DNA of 64,000 nucleotides from Roseiflexus castenholzii DSM 13941 (GTDB taxonomy: Bacteria; Chloroflexota; Chloroflexia; Chloroflexales; Roseiflexaceae): the NCBI RefSeq assembly GCF_000017805.1, contig NC_009767.1, positions 2,852,001 to 2,916,000 on the forward strand, read 5' to 3'. The position numbers and the translations under genes were made by a program. A model generated the notes under the pieces. The model did not search any database. It was not told the DNA's origin and worked only from the letters and a program-made list of their open reading frames with translations. Positions 18,552-26,390 of this stretch are shown here, piece by piece. Each line of letters begins with the position of its first letter. Within the stretch, counting starts at the first letter, position 1.

Positions 18552-19329
18552 ACAAGCCAATCAGCGATTGCCAGAGCGCCAGCGCGACAATCGCCACGAT
18601 CGTCACAGTCCGCAGTGCATCATGGGTCAGCAAGCGACCATGCGCTTCGGGGGCGCGCGACAGATAGGCTTCGGCGGCGTAGATCTCCTCACCGATCAGC
18701 GTGCCATCAGCCGTCAGATAGATAAGCGGCAACGCAGTCGATGTCGTCGCGCCGGCGACCTGTGGGATACCGGATTGCGCTCCCGCCTCAGTGGCCAGCA
18801 ATACTTCGTACCCAAAACTGCCGATCAACTGGCTCGCTTCGAGGCGCTGCCGTCCGTACAGCGTCACGACACCCGACGCATATGCCATGGGGTCTTGCTG
18901 TGCCAGCAACTGCACGTTCCCGGCATCGTAATCTTGCCCAAGCCCGGCGCGCTGATACGCCTGGCGCAACGTGCCGCGCAGTGCGAGATGCGCCACCGCA
19001 TCGCCGGAACTGGCAATCACCGGAATACCGCTGAGAGCGGCTTCGGTTGCGGTGCGCTCAGCAGCGAGCAGCCCTGCGATCGTTTCCGCTGTAGTCGCGC
19101 GCGCGCCGATGACGCCGCTGCCCGGCGAAAGGTGAAGCGCACGACCCGTTTCGGCGCCGCTCCCTAACCCACGCCTCAGCGCCTCCAATGCAGGCAACGG
19201 ACGGCGGCTGAAGGTGCGACGCCGGTCGAGCGCGCGCGCATGGTAGAGGAGTGTCAGAATAATGACGATGAAAACGATGAGCAGCAGGGCAAGTGTCTGA
19301 AGGGGGAGATCCACGAACTGCCTCCGCAC
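18550..19329 (-). CDS. DUF6754-like membrane protein
   Basis: The 259-residue protein has an N-terminal helix (LALLLIVFIVIILTLLYHA), a cytoplasmic alpha/beta region with RALHLSPGSGVIGARATTAE, LRGTLRQAYQRAGL and EDYDAG-like GQDYDAGNVQLLAQQDPMAY, and a C-terminal helix (TVTIVAIVALALWQSLIGL). This matches my recollection of the DUF6754 proteins found mainly in Chloroflexota. It is the first gene of the five-gene cluster leading to the GlmL-like ATPase. The family name is moderately certain; the role is unknown. Confidence 0.7.
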   Translation of the reverse strand: MRRQFVDLPLQTLALLLIVFIVIILTLLYHARALDRRRTFSRRPLPALEALRRGLGSGAETGRALHLSPGSGVIGARATTAETIAGLLAAERTATEAALSGIPVIASSGDAVAHLALRGTLRQAYQRAGLGQDYDAGNVQLLAQQDPMAYASGVVTLYGRQRLEASQLIGSFGYEVLLATEAGAQSGIPQVAGATTSTALPLIYLTADGTLIGEEIYAAEAYLSRAPEAHGRLLTHDALRTVTIVAIVALALWQSLIGL

Positions 19330-19389
19330 AATTCTTTACACAGTCGCGCGCTGTGCTGGCTTTGAGTGTAATTCAAATCAAATCGTTTG

Positions 19390-19632
19390 TCAACAGTCAC
19401 GGTTCAGAATATCGCGTAATTGTTCCCATCCCTGCCTGTCGGACAGCGCATCGATATAACGCGCCCAGCGGTCTCCCGGAACGAAGGGACGGGCGAAGAG
19501 CGTTATCTGTCCGGCGATGAATCCGAGCGGCGCAAGGATGTCGAGCAATATGCGGGCTGGTGTCGCCAGTCCGCGTTGGTTAAGAGCATTGGCAAGTTGC
19601 TCGAGCGGTTCATTGTGTGGCGATGGGGTCAT
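19390..19632 (-). CDS. Small hypothetical protein downstream of dtd
   Basis: An 80-residue protein whose ATG overlaps the dtd stop by 4 bp (ATGA), implying translational coupling. It has an amphipathic helix followed by the hydrophobic stretch PARILLDILAPLGFIAGQITL and a charged C-terminus. It could be membrane-associated. No family is recognised. The overlap is the main argument that it is real. Confidence 0.6.
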   Translation of the reverse strand: MTPSPHNEPLEQLANALNQRGLATPARILLDILAPLGFIAGQITLFARPFVPGDRWARYIDALSDRQGWEQLRDILNRDC

Positions 19633-20102
19633 CGTTCATGCCGGTTGCGCGGTTCGCGAAAAATGGCGCTGTCGAGCAGAATCGTCACCGGACCATCATT
19701 CACCAGCGCAACCTGCATCATCGCGCCGAACTGTCCGGCGCCGACGGCGATCCCCAGGCGTTGGAGTTCGTTCGCAAAGGCTTCGACGAGCGGCGCAGCG
19801 ATCTCCGGCGGCGCAGCGTCGGAAAAACTGGGGCGGCGCCCGCGCCGGGTATCGGCGTAGAGCGTAAATTGTGAGACGACCAGCGCCTCGCCGCCGATAT
19901 CGAGGAGGGAACGGTTGAAACGCCCTTCATCGTCGGCGAAAATCCGCAGGTTGGCGCTCTTTTCAGCCAGGAGTTTTGCTTCCGCTTCGGTGTCGCCGAC
20001 GCCAACACCGAGCAGGATCAGCAATCCTCGTCCGATAGCGCCGATCACTCTGCCATCGACGGTGACGGAGGCTTCGCTGACCCGTTGAATGACCGCTCTC
20101 AT
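19629..20102 (-). CDS. dtd: D-aminoacyl-tRNA deacylase
   Basis: The 157-residue enzyme hydrolyses D-amino acids from mischarged tRNA. It starts MRAVIQRVSEASVTVDGR and has both active-site motifs: SQFTLYAD with the catalytic SQxT (residues ~79-86) and the NDGPVT loop carrying the Gly-cis-Pro pair near residue 136. Length and start match the family. It overlaps the upstream thioesterase gene by 4 bp and the downstream small gene by 4 bp. Confidence 0.97.
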   Translation of the reverse strand: MRAVIQRVSEASVTVDGRVIGAIGRGLLILLGVGVGDTEAEAKLLAEKSANLRIFADDEGRFNRSLLDIGGEALVVSQFTLYADTRRGRRPSFSDAAPPEIAAPLVEAFANELQRLGIAVGAGQFGAMMQVALVNDGPVTILLDSAIFREPRNRHER

Positions 20103-20527
20103 GCCTGTGATCCCCGTTCCATCGTTTGTGCCAGATCGACGACTGCAATGGTGCAGCGCGATATGCAGATCAGGCGCTCCTGCTCATCGACGATGCGCAC
20201 CTCCCACACCTGCGTCGATTTGCCGACGTGCAGCGGCGCGCCGATTGCAGTCACCACCCCCTCGCGCTTGGGGCGAATGTGGTTGGCGTTGATCTCAAGA
20301 CCGAAGGCTGCCTTTCCCGGCGGACAATTGAAGAATGCGCCGATGCTGGCGACCGTTTCGGCGAGCGCGACCGATGCGCCGCCGTGGAGATAGCCGAGCG
20401 GTTGATGATGGTCTGCCGTCACCGGCATCGTCGCCACAATCCGCTGCGGTGTCAGTTCGACGATCTGAATGCCGAGCCGGTCGGCAAGACCGCTGCGTGT
20501 GAGTTGAGAAAGGTCTGGTGTTGTCAT
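20099..20527 (-). CDS. PaaI-family hotdog thioesterase
   Basis: The 142-residue hotdog-fold protein has the PaaI pattern LGYLHGGASVALAETVAS (residues ~43-60), followed by GLEINANHIRPKREGVVTA. It would hydrolyse an acyl-CoA, probably an aromatic or salvage substrate. It is translationally coupled to dtd by a 4-bp overlap, an arrangement without an obvious pathway link. Confidence 0.92.
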   Translation of the reverse strand: MTTPDLSQLTRSGLADRLGIQIVELTPQRIVATMPVTADHHQPLGYLHGGASVALAETVASIGAFFNCPPGKAAFGLEINANHIRPKREGVVTAIGAPLHVGKSTQVWEVRIVDEQERLICISRCTIAVVDLAQTMERGSQA

Positions 20528-20596
20528 GTCTGAGAACTGAGAACTGAGAACTGAGAACTAAGAACTAAGAACTGAGAACTGAGAACTGAGAACTGA
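20524..20596. repeat. Heptamer microsatellite (AGAACTG)n
   Basis: About ten copies of GAGAACT(G/A) occur in a row just upstream of the thioesterase gene. The same heptamer, in either orientation, occurs at 6253-6290, 38286-38305 and 51678-51705, always next to gene boundaries. Confidence 0.9.
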
Positions 20597-20699
20597 TTCT
20601 GCGGCGCGCGGAGACGGGTATCGCATATCGCCGCAGGCGCCGGACGGTTGTATGCCGAAAGGTGTGTCAATGCGTTGCGCCAGATTAATCTTGCTCCAT

Positions 20700-21064
20700 T
20701 TTACACAGAATTGGTTCGCCTGCATTGATCCTCCAACTCCAGTTTGCCCAAATCGTCGATCCTGTGCTCCCACACCCGGTCGATCCCCCTCGGCGCACCC
20801 CAGATAGTCGTTGCCGAAATACCCGCAAAGGAAGAGCACGAAAGCCACAGTCTTCCCGTAGGTCGCCTGTAACCGGCGATTCTGCGTCGCCTCTTCCTTG
20901 CGCCGCTTGTTTGTGAAATCACCCGCTGACCTGGCCTCGATACGGATTGGCAACCGGTCCGTGCGTAGTTTCTTGGGCTGGATCACAACGTCAATCGGGA
21001 TATTGACTCTCTGCGTCTTCCCGACGGGCACATTCAGACAGAAGGCATACGCGCCCGGTTCCAT
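20700..21064 (-). pseudogene. XamI-type restriction endonuclease, C-terminal remnant with frameshift
   Basis: The translation from 21064 has the XamI core PVGKTQRVNIPIDVVIQPKK, IEARSAGDFTNKRRKEEAT and ATYGKTVAFVLFLCGYFGND. The E-A-R-S and D-V-V-I-Q segments belong to a PD-(D/E)XK-like site. At a run of five G on the - strand (20785-20789) the frame breaks; one base less restores GIDRVWEHRIDDLGKLELED, the normal C-terminus. The N-terminal half of the enzyme is missing. It starts 24 nt after the helicase gene, so it is a dead passenger of that operon. Confidence 0.75.
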
Positions 21065-21087
21065 TGTTTTGTTGAACCTGTGACAAC

Positions 21088-23601
21088 CTATCTTTCCTCA
21101 TGCACCAATGTCGCCTCATATTCCGCGCGGCGCAAGACGGTATCGTACAGTCCGACATCTTCTCCTTCGTGACGGTTAATACCCGTATAAACCAGACTTG
21201 GGTCTTCATACCGCTTGAACTTGTACACTGCATCGTTCATCAGCGCGCTGTTGAAGACGCCGAGGCTGACGAGGAGTTCAAAGTCTTTCACCGTCAGCCC
21301 CGTAACTTTCTTGAACAATCCCGGTTCCAATTGGGTGATCACATCGCGCAGCGTTCGTTCCCGATGGTCGGTCAAATACATAAAAATGGGGATGCGCGTC
21401 GCCAGCTTGATGAGCTTTTCCTGAATCTGTTTGCGCTTGCTCTTGAATTCCTTCTCCTCTTCGGTCAGCTCACGCTTTTCTTGAGCGGAAAGCGCTCGGT
21501 CGTTGGCCTCTTTTTTCAGCCGTTTCACGGCCTCCGACTTGTTGATGATGGTTTCAATCTCCTGATTGAGGTTGCGGAAGCCCTCAATGTTCATCAGCGC
21601 CTGCATCGCCTGTTCGTTGGTTATCAGCCGCCGCAGAGTGTCATTGTCCACATTCACCAATAGCGCGCTTTCCCAGCGGCGGGCCAGCAGGGTGGCGGTG
21701 GTGCCGCTCATGGCCATTTCCAGCACGCCGGCGGCATCAATCTGTCGCATTGAACTCCCATCATACGCCAGCACCGGCAGGAAGTGGATAAATTCCTCCA
21801 CTTTCTTTTCCGGGTCATCCTCATTCACATTCAGGCGGCAACTGTAGTCGGCAATCTGCCGCAGGGCGCGATCCGGCGCAAAATCGAACACATAGCACTC
21901 TTCTTTGAGAATCAGCTCCGCGTTGGGTGAGGTTCCGTCAGGATTCTGAATCGTCCATGGACTCTGCACGCGGAAGGCGGCCTGGAAGTAGGTTTCTGGG
22001 CTAGATGTGTTGCGCAGCATGAAGATGCCCGTCCAGGGCCGAACCGTGACGCCGGTGGTCAGTTTGCCGCAGGTGAGGGTGATGGTTTTCGTCTTGAGCG
22101 GATCGCCCATGGCGTCCAGCACCGGCGGGAGGGCATTGACGCCGATGCCCGCAGCGGCGCCGGCAGCCACGATGGCCTTGTAATCGTGATAGAACTTGTT
22201 GTGTGGTTTGGCTAAGAGATTGCGCATGGCGTAGCAGGCGGCCACGCTGGGCAAAAACCAGACCGTATGGGTGAGCACATTCAGCAGCCGCACATCCGAG
22301 TAGGGGAGCGGCGGCTTCTGCGCTCCCAAACGGAGGTTATCCAGGTTTGTAGGCAGGTATGCCCCACGGATGAGGTCCAACCACTTCTGCACCTCGTCTT
22401 CGTATTTGAACCGCGCCTTGTCGCCCACGCCCTCGGCCGAAAAGAACACGTTCAGATCGAACTCGTTGAACTCTCCCTGCATCGCCACTTCGCGAATGGC
22501 GTCTGGCAGTTGATAGGTCATCAGCACCATGCGCGGCAATGCGGCATAGGGGTTGGGGCCGTTGCTGTCGTCCCACTCCTCTTTTGCCTTCTGTTCATCA
22601 GAATATGTCCAGTTGTAAATTTGCTCTTCGATGAACTCGCCGGTGGCAATGGCCCGGAACGGTGTGCCGGAAAGGTACAGGTAGTGATCGGAGGTGATGG
22701 GCAGGATATCCTCATCGAAGTAATCAATGGCTTCCCCTTCCGAGGCTTTCCGTTCCGCTTCATCCTCGCCCTCAAACAGGTCTTTGGCCTTCTCGCGCCA
22801 AGCGCCGAAGTGGTATTCATCAAAGATGACGCAGTGCCAGTGGGTGGCATGCACCCATTCGTTCTTGGCTTTGATGCCGCCCGTCTTCGGATTGCGGCCG
22901 AGATAGTCCTGAAACGAGCCAAAGCAGACGATAGGCTTGTTTTTATCTGCCTGCTCGTAGGTCAGCCCGCCGGGCTTGATGAACTGCCAGCCCTGAAAAT
23001 CCACGTGGCAGCGCAAATCCTCTTCCCAGGCGCTCTGCACCGCTGGCTTGAAGGTCAGCACGAGAACCTTTTTCCAGCCCATGCGTTTGGCCAGTTGATA
23101 GGCGGCGAAGGTCTTGCCGAAGCGCATCTTGCAGTTCCAGAGGAAATGCGGCGGCTTGCCGTTTTCCCGGCGGTAGCTTTGGAAGTAGGCCATGGTCTTT
23201 GCCACCGCTGCCTCCTGCTCTGGCCGCATCGTGAAGTTGAGGGAGCGCTGCTCTTCCAAGAGTTGCCCAGCTCGCACGGCATTAATCGCCGCCCTGACCT
23301 GTTCGACGGTGCAGCGGAACCATTCGCCGCCCTCGTTGCGGATGCCGTTGATGCGCAGCATGCGGTGCACGTCGCGATCGGTGAAGACTGTGCCATCGTT
23401 GCGGATAGCCGGCTCTTCCAGCACGATGCAATACGGCAGCTTGCCGCCGGGCCGCAGGGTGGGATACTGCTGCGCCACCCGCTCCTGCACGCTCTTGGTG
23501 GTGTAGCCGATCTTGAGCAAGCCCTCGTATTCGGGGTTGGTGTCCTTGTAGGCGTAGATTTTCGGCTCGACCTTGGGGCGCGGGGGGAAGAAGTTACTCA
23601 T
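21088..23601 (-). CDS. GIY-YIG-like (T5orf172) nuclease / SF2 helicase fusion, restriction subunit
   Basis: The 837-residue protein starts with a T5orf172-type segment (YEGLLKIGYTTKSVQERVAQ, residues 25-44), a relative of the GIY-YIG nucleases. A superfamily 2 helicase follows: motif I MRFGKTFAAYQ (159-169, Walker A reduced to FGKT), motif II DEYH (261-264), a YLSGTPFRA motif III near 310, and QAAFRVQSPW as motif VI. The ~200-residue C-terminus is helical and highly charged. It would translocate on DNA and cleave with the N-terminal domain. The two methylase genes lie upstream on the same strand, so a restriction-modification system is likely. Confidence 0.82.
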   Translation of the reverse strand: MSNFFPPRPKVEPKIYAYKDTNPEYEGLLKIGYTTKSVQERVAQQYPTLRPGGKLPYCIVLEEPAIRNDGTVFTDRDVHRMLRINGIRNEGGEWFRCTVEQVRAAINAVRAGQLLEEQRSLNFTMRPEQEAAVAKTMAYFQSYRRENGKPPHFLWNCKMRFGKTFAAYQLAKRMGWKKVLVLTFKPAVQSAWEEDLRCHVDFQGWQFIKPGGLTYEQADKNKPIVCFGSFQDYLGRNPKTGGIKAKNEWVHATHWHCVIFDEYHFGAWREKAKDLFEGEDEAERKASEGEAIDYFDEDILPITSDHYLYLSGTPFRAIATGEFIEEQIYNWTYSDEQKAKEEWDDSNGPNPYAALPRMVLMTYQLPDAIREVAMQGEFNEFDLNVFFSAEGVGDKARFKYEDEVQKWLDLIRGAYLPTNLDNLRLGAQKPPLPYSDVRLLNVLTHTVWFLPSVAACYAMRNLLAKPHNKFYHDYKAIVAAGAAAGIGVNALPPVLDAMGDPLKTKTITLTCGKLTTGVTVRPWTGIFMLRNTSSPETYFQAAFRVQSPWTIQNPDGTSPNAELILKEECYVFDFAPDRALRQIADYSCRLNVNEDDPEKKVEEFIHFLPVLAYDGSSMRQIDAAGVLEMAMSGTTATLLARRWESALLVNVDNDTLRRLITNEQAMQALMNIEGFRNLNQEIETIINKSEAVKRLKKEANDRALSAQEKRELTEEEKEFKSKRKQIQEKLIKLATRIPIFMYLTDHRERTLRDVITQLEPGLFKKVTGLTVKDFELLVSLGVFNSALMNDAVYKFKRYEDPSLVYTGINRHEGEDVGLYDTVLRRAEYEATLVHEER

Positions 23602-23814
23602 CGGCAGTCTCTCCTAAATTATATTGTCACCTTGAGCGCATTCATTCTCATCCCGAGCGTAGCATTGTCATCCCGAGCGCAGTATTGTCATTTCGAGCGC
23701 AGTATTGTCATTTCGAGCGAAGCGAGAAATCTTCCAAGATTTCTCGGTCGCTGGCGCTCCCTCGAAATGACACTCGGTCGCAGGCGCTCCCTCGAAATGA
23801 CAAAGGGGTCTCTT
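23602..23814. repeat. REP-like palindromic repeats
   Basis: Several head-to-tail words such as ATTGTCATTTCGAGCGCAG are followed by a palindromic pair with CGAAGCGAGAAATCTT and AAGATTTCTCGGTCG, then CTCCCTCGAAATGACA. These fill the gap before the helicase gene and continue on the other side of the fragment at 23815-23908. No gene is seen. Confidence 0.85.
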
Positions 23815-23908
23815 GACTGGAAGCGGAACTCCATGGTGTGCCGCCCGCTCTGCCAATAGGTCCGTACCAGCAAGGTGTTGACGTTCCAGCCGGCCTGCGA
23901 TTTCCCTG
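23815..23908 (-). pseudogene. DUF1016 (YhcG)-like fragment
   Basis: Between two repeat blocks, one - strand frame reads GWNVNTLLVRTYWQSGRHTM followed by EFRFQSRD. It resembles the N-terminal VNxxLVxTYWQIGxxIVE helix of DUF1016/YhcG nucleases. Only about 30 residues remain. It may be the inner part of the gene whose start is at 24817, split by the repeat block, but this rests on a very short match. Confidence 0.4.
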
Positions 23909-23928
23909 TCCTGTCGAGCGCAGCATTG

Positions 23929-24252
23929 TCATTTCGAGCGCAGCGAGAAATCCTCCCCCACTCCAAACTCGGAACTCAAATCCTTCCATTCAGGGTTCAT
24001 ACTCATTACCAGTTTGTTCTTCTTCTCCCGTCGCCATTTTTTAATTTCTTTTTCTCTGGCGATTGCCGCATAGACATCTGTTGTGTGTTCATAGTAAACC
24101 AATTTATTTACATTATATTTTTTAGTAAAACCATCTACCATTTTGTTTTTGTGTTCATATATCCTGCGTTCAAGGTTATTCGTCATACCGATATACATGA
24201 CTTTGTTGTTCCAGTTAGTAAGTATATAAACATAGAAGTTATAGTTTCTCAT
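23929..24252 (-). CDS. Small GIY-YIG endonuclease-like protein
   Basis: The 107-residue protein has a complete GIY-YIG core: YVYIL near residue 7, MYIGMTNNLERRIYEH (the YIG word with the following Arg) and a later acidic region. The body is AT-rich and Lys/Asn-rich, unlike every neighbour. The last ten residues are encoded by the adjoining REP-like repeat. The ATG at 24252 is preferred because the fold begins there. Small proteins of this type are often found with repeats of this kind, which suggests that gene and repeats entered together. Confidence 0.8.
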   Translation of the reverse strand: MRNYNFYVYILTNWNNKVMYIGMTNNLERRIYEHKNKMVDGFTKKYNVNKLVYYEHTTDVYAAIAREKEIKKWRREKKNKLVMSMNPEWKDLSSEFGVGEDFSLRSK

Positions 24253-24341
24253 AATATTTCTCTTCGCCACGATCGCCCAATTGACAGCGAGTCATTGGGT
24301 TGTACCGTTATTTTACACCTCTTTTCATTTCACGCATTCAT

Positions 24342-24726
24342 CGTCATGTCGAGCGCAGCATTGTCATTTCGAGTGCGGCATTGTCATTTCGAGCGCAGCA
24401 TTGTCATTTCGAGCGCGGCATTGTCATTTCGAGCGAAGCGAGAAACCTTCCAAGATTTCTCGATCGCTACCGCTCCCTCGAAATGACCAGCGATCGCTAG
24501 CGCTCCTTCGAAATGACCAGCGATCGCTACCGCTCCCTCGAAATGACCAGCGATCGCTACCACTCCCGCGAAATGACAGCGATCGCTAGCGCTCCTTCGA
24601 AATGACCAGCGATCGCTACCGCTCCCGCGAAATGACCAGCGATCGCTACCACTCCCGCGAAATGACAGCGATCGCTGGCATTCCCGCCAAATGACCATTG
24701 GCCGCTAGCACTCCCGCGAAATGACA
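24342..24726. repeat. REP-like block plus 30-bp tandem repeat containing GCGATCGC
   Basis: After several ATTGTCATTTCGAGCGCAG words there are about eight 30-bp units (24475-24720), each like GAAATGACCAGCGATCGCTA with CGCTCC(C/T) as linker. The unit contains the octamer GCGATCGC. Units differ by point changes, mostly TAGCG/TACCG and CCCTC/CCCGC. The array lacks unique spacers, so it is not CRISPR. Confidence 0.9.
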
Positions 24727-24730
24727 AAGG

Positions 24731-24817
24731 GGCCTCACGGTATTTCCCTTGGCGCGGAAGTTTGCCATCCTGCGCTTTAAGCGGCTGGTCGTGAGCAACC
24801 GGAAGATCGTTACTCAT
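24731..24817 (-). pseudogene. 5' fragment of an interrupted gene in the restriction-modification operon
   Basis: An ATG at 24817 overlaps the end of the methylase gene by 8 nt and opens MSNDLPVAHDQPLKAQDGKL, then PRQGKYREA. After 29 codons the frame enters the repeat block. The tight overlap suggests that a third operon gene once began here and was split by the repeats. The piece at 23815-23908 could be its continuation. No family can be named from this part. Confidence 0.4.
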
Positions 24818-26390
24818 CGGTTTCCTCCGTCGGTTCCGGTTCGTCCTCCGCTGGCATCGGCCGGACCATGGATTCGATGAAGGCGATCTCGTCTTGGGTT
24901 AGGCCGTATTTTTGGTAGAGTTCTTCATCAGTCCAAGGCTTGGAGAAGTCTTGCATGGGGACGAATTGATAGACTCGCTTGGGCGCATCTTGCGTCGGCT
25001 TGTTTAATAGCGCAAGAAATCGAAAGAAGCGAGTTCGGATATACGAAATGATATTTTCTGCTTTGGTCTCTGTGTTGCAAGGGCCGATGACAAGATACGT
25101 CTCGGTGCAGGCAGAATTGCGTTCGCCTACAAATGGATGTCCTAGTATCGGATGTGGGAAACTGTCACTTCCACTACCTAATCTGGGAATAAAAACCTTA
25201 TAAGTATCAATCCATTCCCGATTTTGTGCGATTTCCTTTCGGCTGACCCAACCAACGCCGCCGTTCTGATAAAGCTTCACTGCTCCCGGAAATGGTTCTG
25301 GTTTGCCAAGAACATACGTTCTAAGCCCAAACGGCTTTTGTGCGCTTACCAGCGTCTTGAACGAGGGTTCGTTGAATTGCTGAACTTTACGGAGAATAGA
25401 AATCGCCTCGTTGTAGCGGATAAAGGTATCTGCCCCCGCTTCCATCAACGGGCGCTCCATCGTTGCCACCTTGCCGTGCAAATAGTTGGAGACCTTGCAC
25501 AAGCCGGGATGATCGCGGTCCCAAAGAAAATAGCAGACACCACCTTTGATTTGTACACCGGGGAAAACATCTGTCGCATCGGGGAAGTCGTGTATCTCGA
25601 GAATGCGGTTGTCTTTTAGCATCCCCTCGCGGAAGTCGTCCAAGCCCTTTCCGCCGGAATACCAACGTGCTGGAATAATCATCACGAGATAGCGTGGATT
25701 GAGCTTCTTCGCCTGATGGACAAACTTGTTGTAAATCGGAGTGGCGCTTCGGCCAAAGCCGCCGTCGCTCAACTGATACGGCGGATTGCCGATGATCACA
25801 TCGAATTTCATGGATTTCTCCTCACTTCGCTCGTCGAAATGACAACCCTCACTTCGCTCGTCGAAAAGGCAAAGGGGGTTGTCGGTGTGGATGAACTCGT
25901 AGGCGTGGGTTTCCAGTTCCGCGCCGCGGGCGTAGTTGGCTTCGTTGGCGCCGCAGAACACGCAGCGGCCGTCTTTCCAGGTGTGCTCAATGCGCCGGTA
26001 GCGGATGTTGCCTTCGGGTGTGTCAAAGGCGGTGCAGACCGAATACTTGCCGTTGGCAGTCTTGGAGCAGTAGAGCGAACGACGCGAGATGAGCGCAGTT
26101 AGCTCGGTGATGGCGATGCCGAAGAGCTGGTTTTTCATAATATGGTTAATCCGTGCCTGCCGGTCAGGGATTTTGGCTTCCAATCCCTTGTCCAGCCGCT
26201 TGGCGATCTCGCGCAGGAACACGCCCGATTTGCAGCAGGGGTCGAGAAAGCGCGCCTCGGGATTGCTCCACAGCTCAGCCGGCAGCAGGTCCAGCATCTG
26301 GTTAGCCAGTTGCGGCGGCGTGAACACCTCGTCGCTGGAGAGGTTCGCCAGGCAGGAGAGCACATCAGGGTTGTAGTTCGTCGTAGGCAT
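24810..26390 (-). CDS. Eco57I-type adenine-specific DNA methylase/specificity protein
   Basis: The 526-residue protein has a SAM-binding motif I variant FLDPCCKSGVFLREIAKRL (about residues 48-66) and the catalytic NPPY at 202-205, so N6-adenine methylation is expected. The C-terminal ~300 residues resemble the target-recognition part of Eco57I-like enzymes. A Cys cluster (CVFCGANE, ~144-151) may bind metal. Residues ~176-192 (FDERSEGCHFDERSEEKS) are translated repeat DNA inserted between motif I and NPPY without breaking the frame. The start at 26390 is preferred; it overlaps the upstream methylase ORF by 26 nt. Confidence 0.83.
   Translation of the reverse strand: MPTTNYNPDVLSCLANLSSDEVFTPPQLANQMLDLLPAELWSNPEARFLDPCCKSGVFLREIAKRLDKGLEAKIPDRQARINHIMKNQLFGIAITELTALISRRSLYCSKTANGKYSVCTAFDTPEGNIRYRRIEHTWKDGRCVFCGANEANYARGAELETHAYEFIHTDNPLCLFDERSEGCHFDERSEEKSMKFDVIIGNPPYQLSDGGFGRSATPIYNKFVHQAKKLNPRYLVMIIPARWYSGGKGLDDFREGMLKDNRILEIHDFPDATDVFPGVQIKGGVCYFLWDRDHPGLCKVSNYLHGKVATMERPLMEAGADTFIRYNEAISILRKVQQFNEPSFKTLVSAQKPFGLRTYVLGKPEPFPGAVKLYQNGGVGWVSRKEIAQNREWIDTYKVFIPRLGSGSDSFPHPILGHPFVGERNSACTETYLVIGPCNTETKAENIISYIRTRFFRFLALLNKPTQDAPKRVYQFVPMQDFSKPWTDEELYQKYGLTQDEIAFIESMVRPMPAEDEPEPTEETDE

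Noticed and set aside
24475..24726. CRISPR array
   Set aside because: The 30-bp units follow each other without unique spacers, and no cas gene is present.
24384..24817. GCGATCGC octamers as a sign of cyanobacterial origin
   Set aside because: The octamers occur only within one tandem array here, and all core genes look like Chloroflexota.
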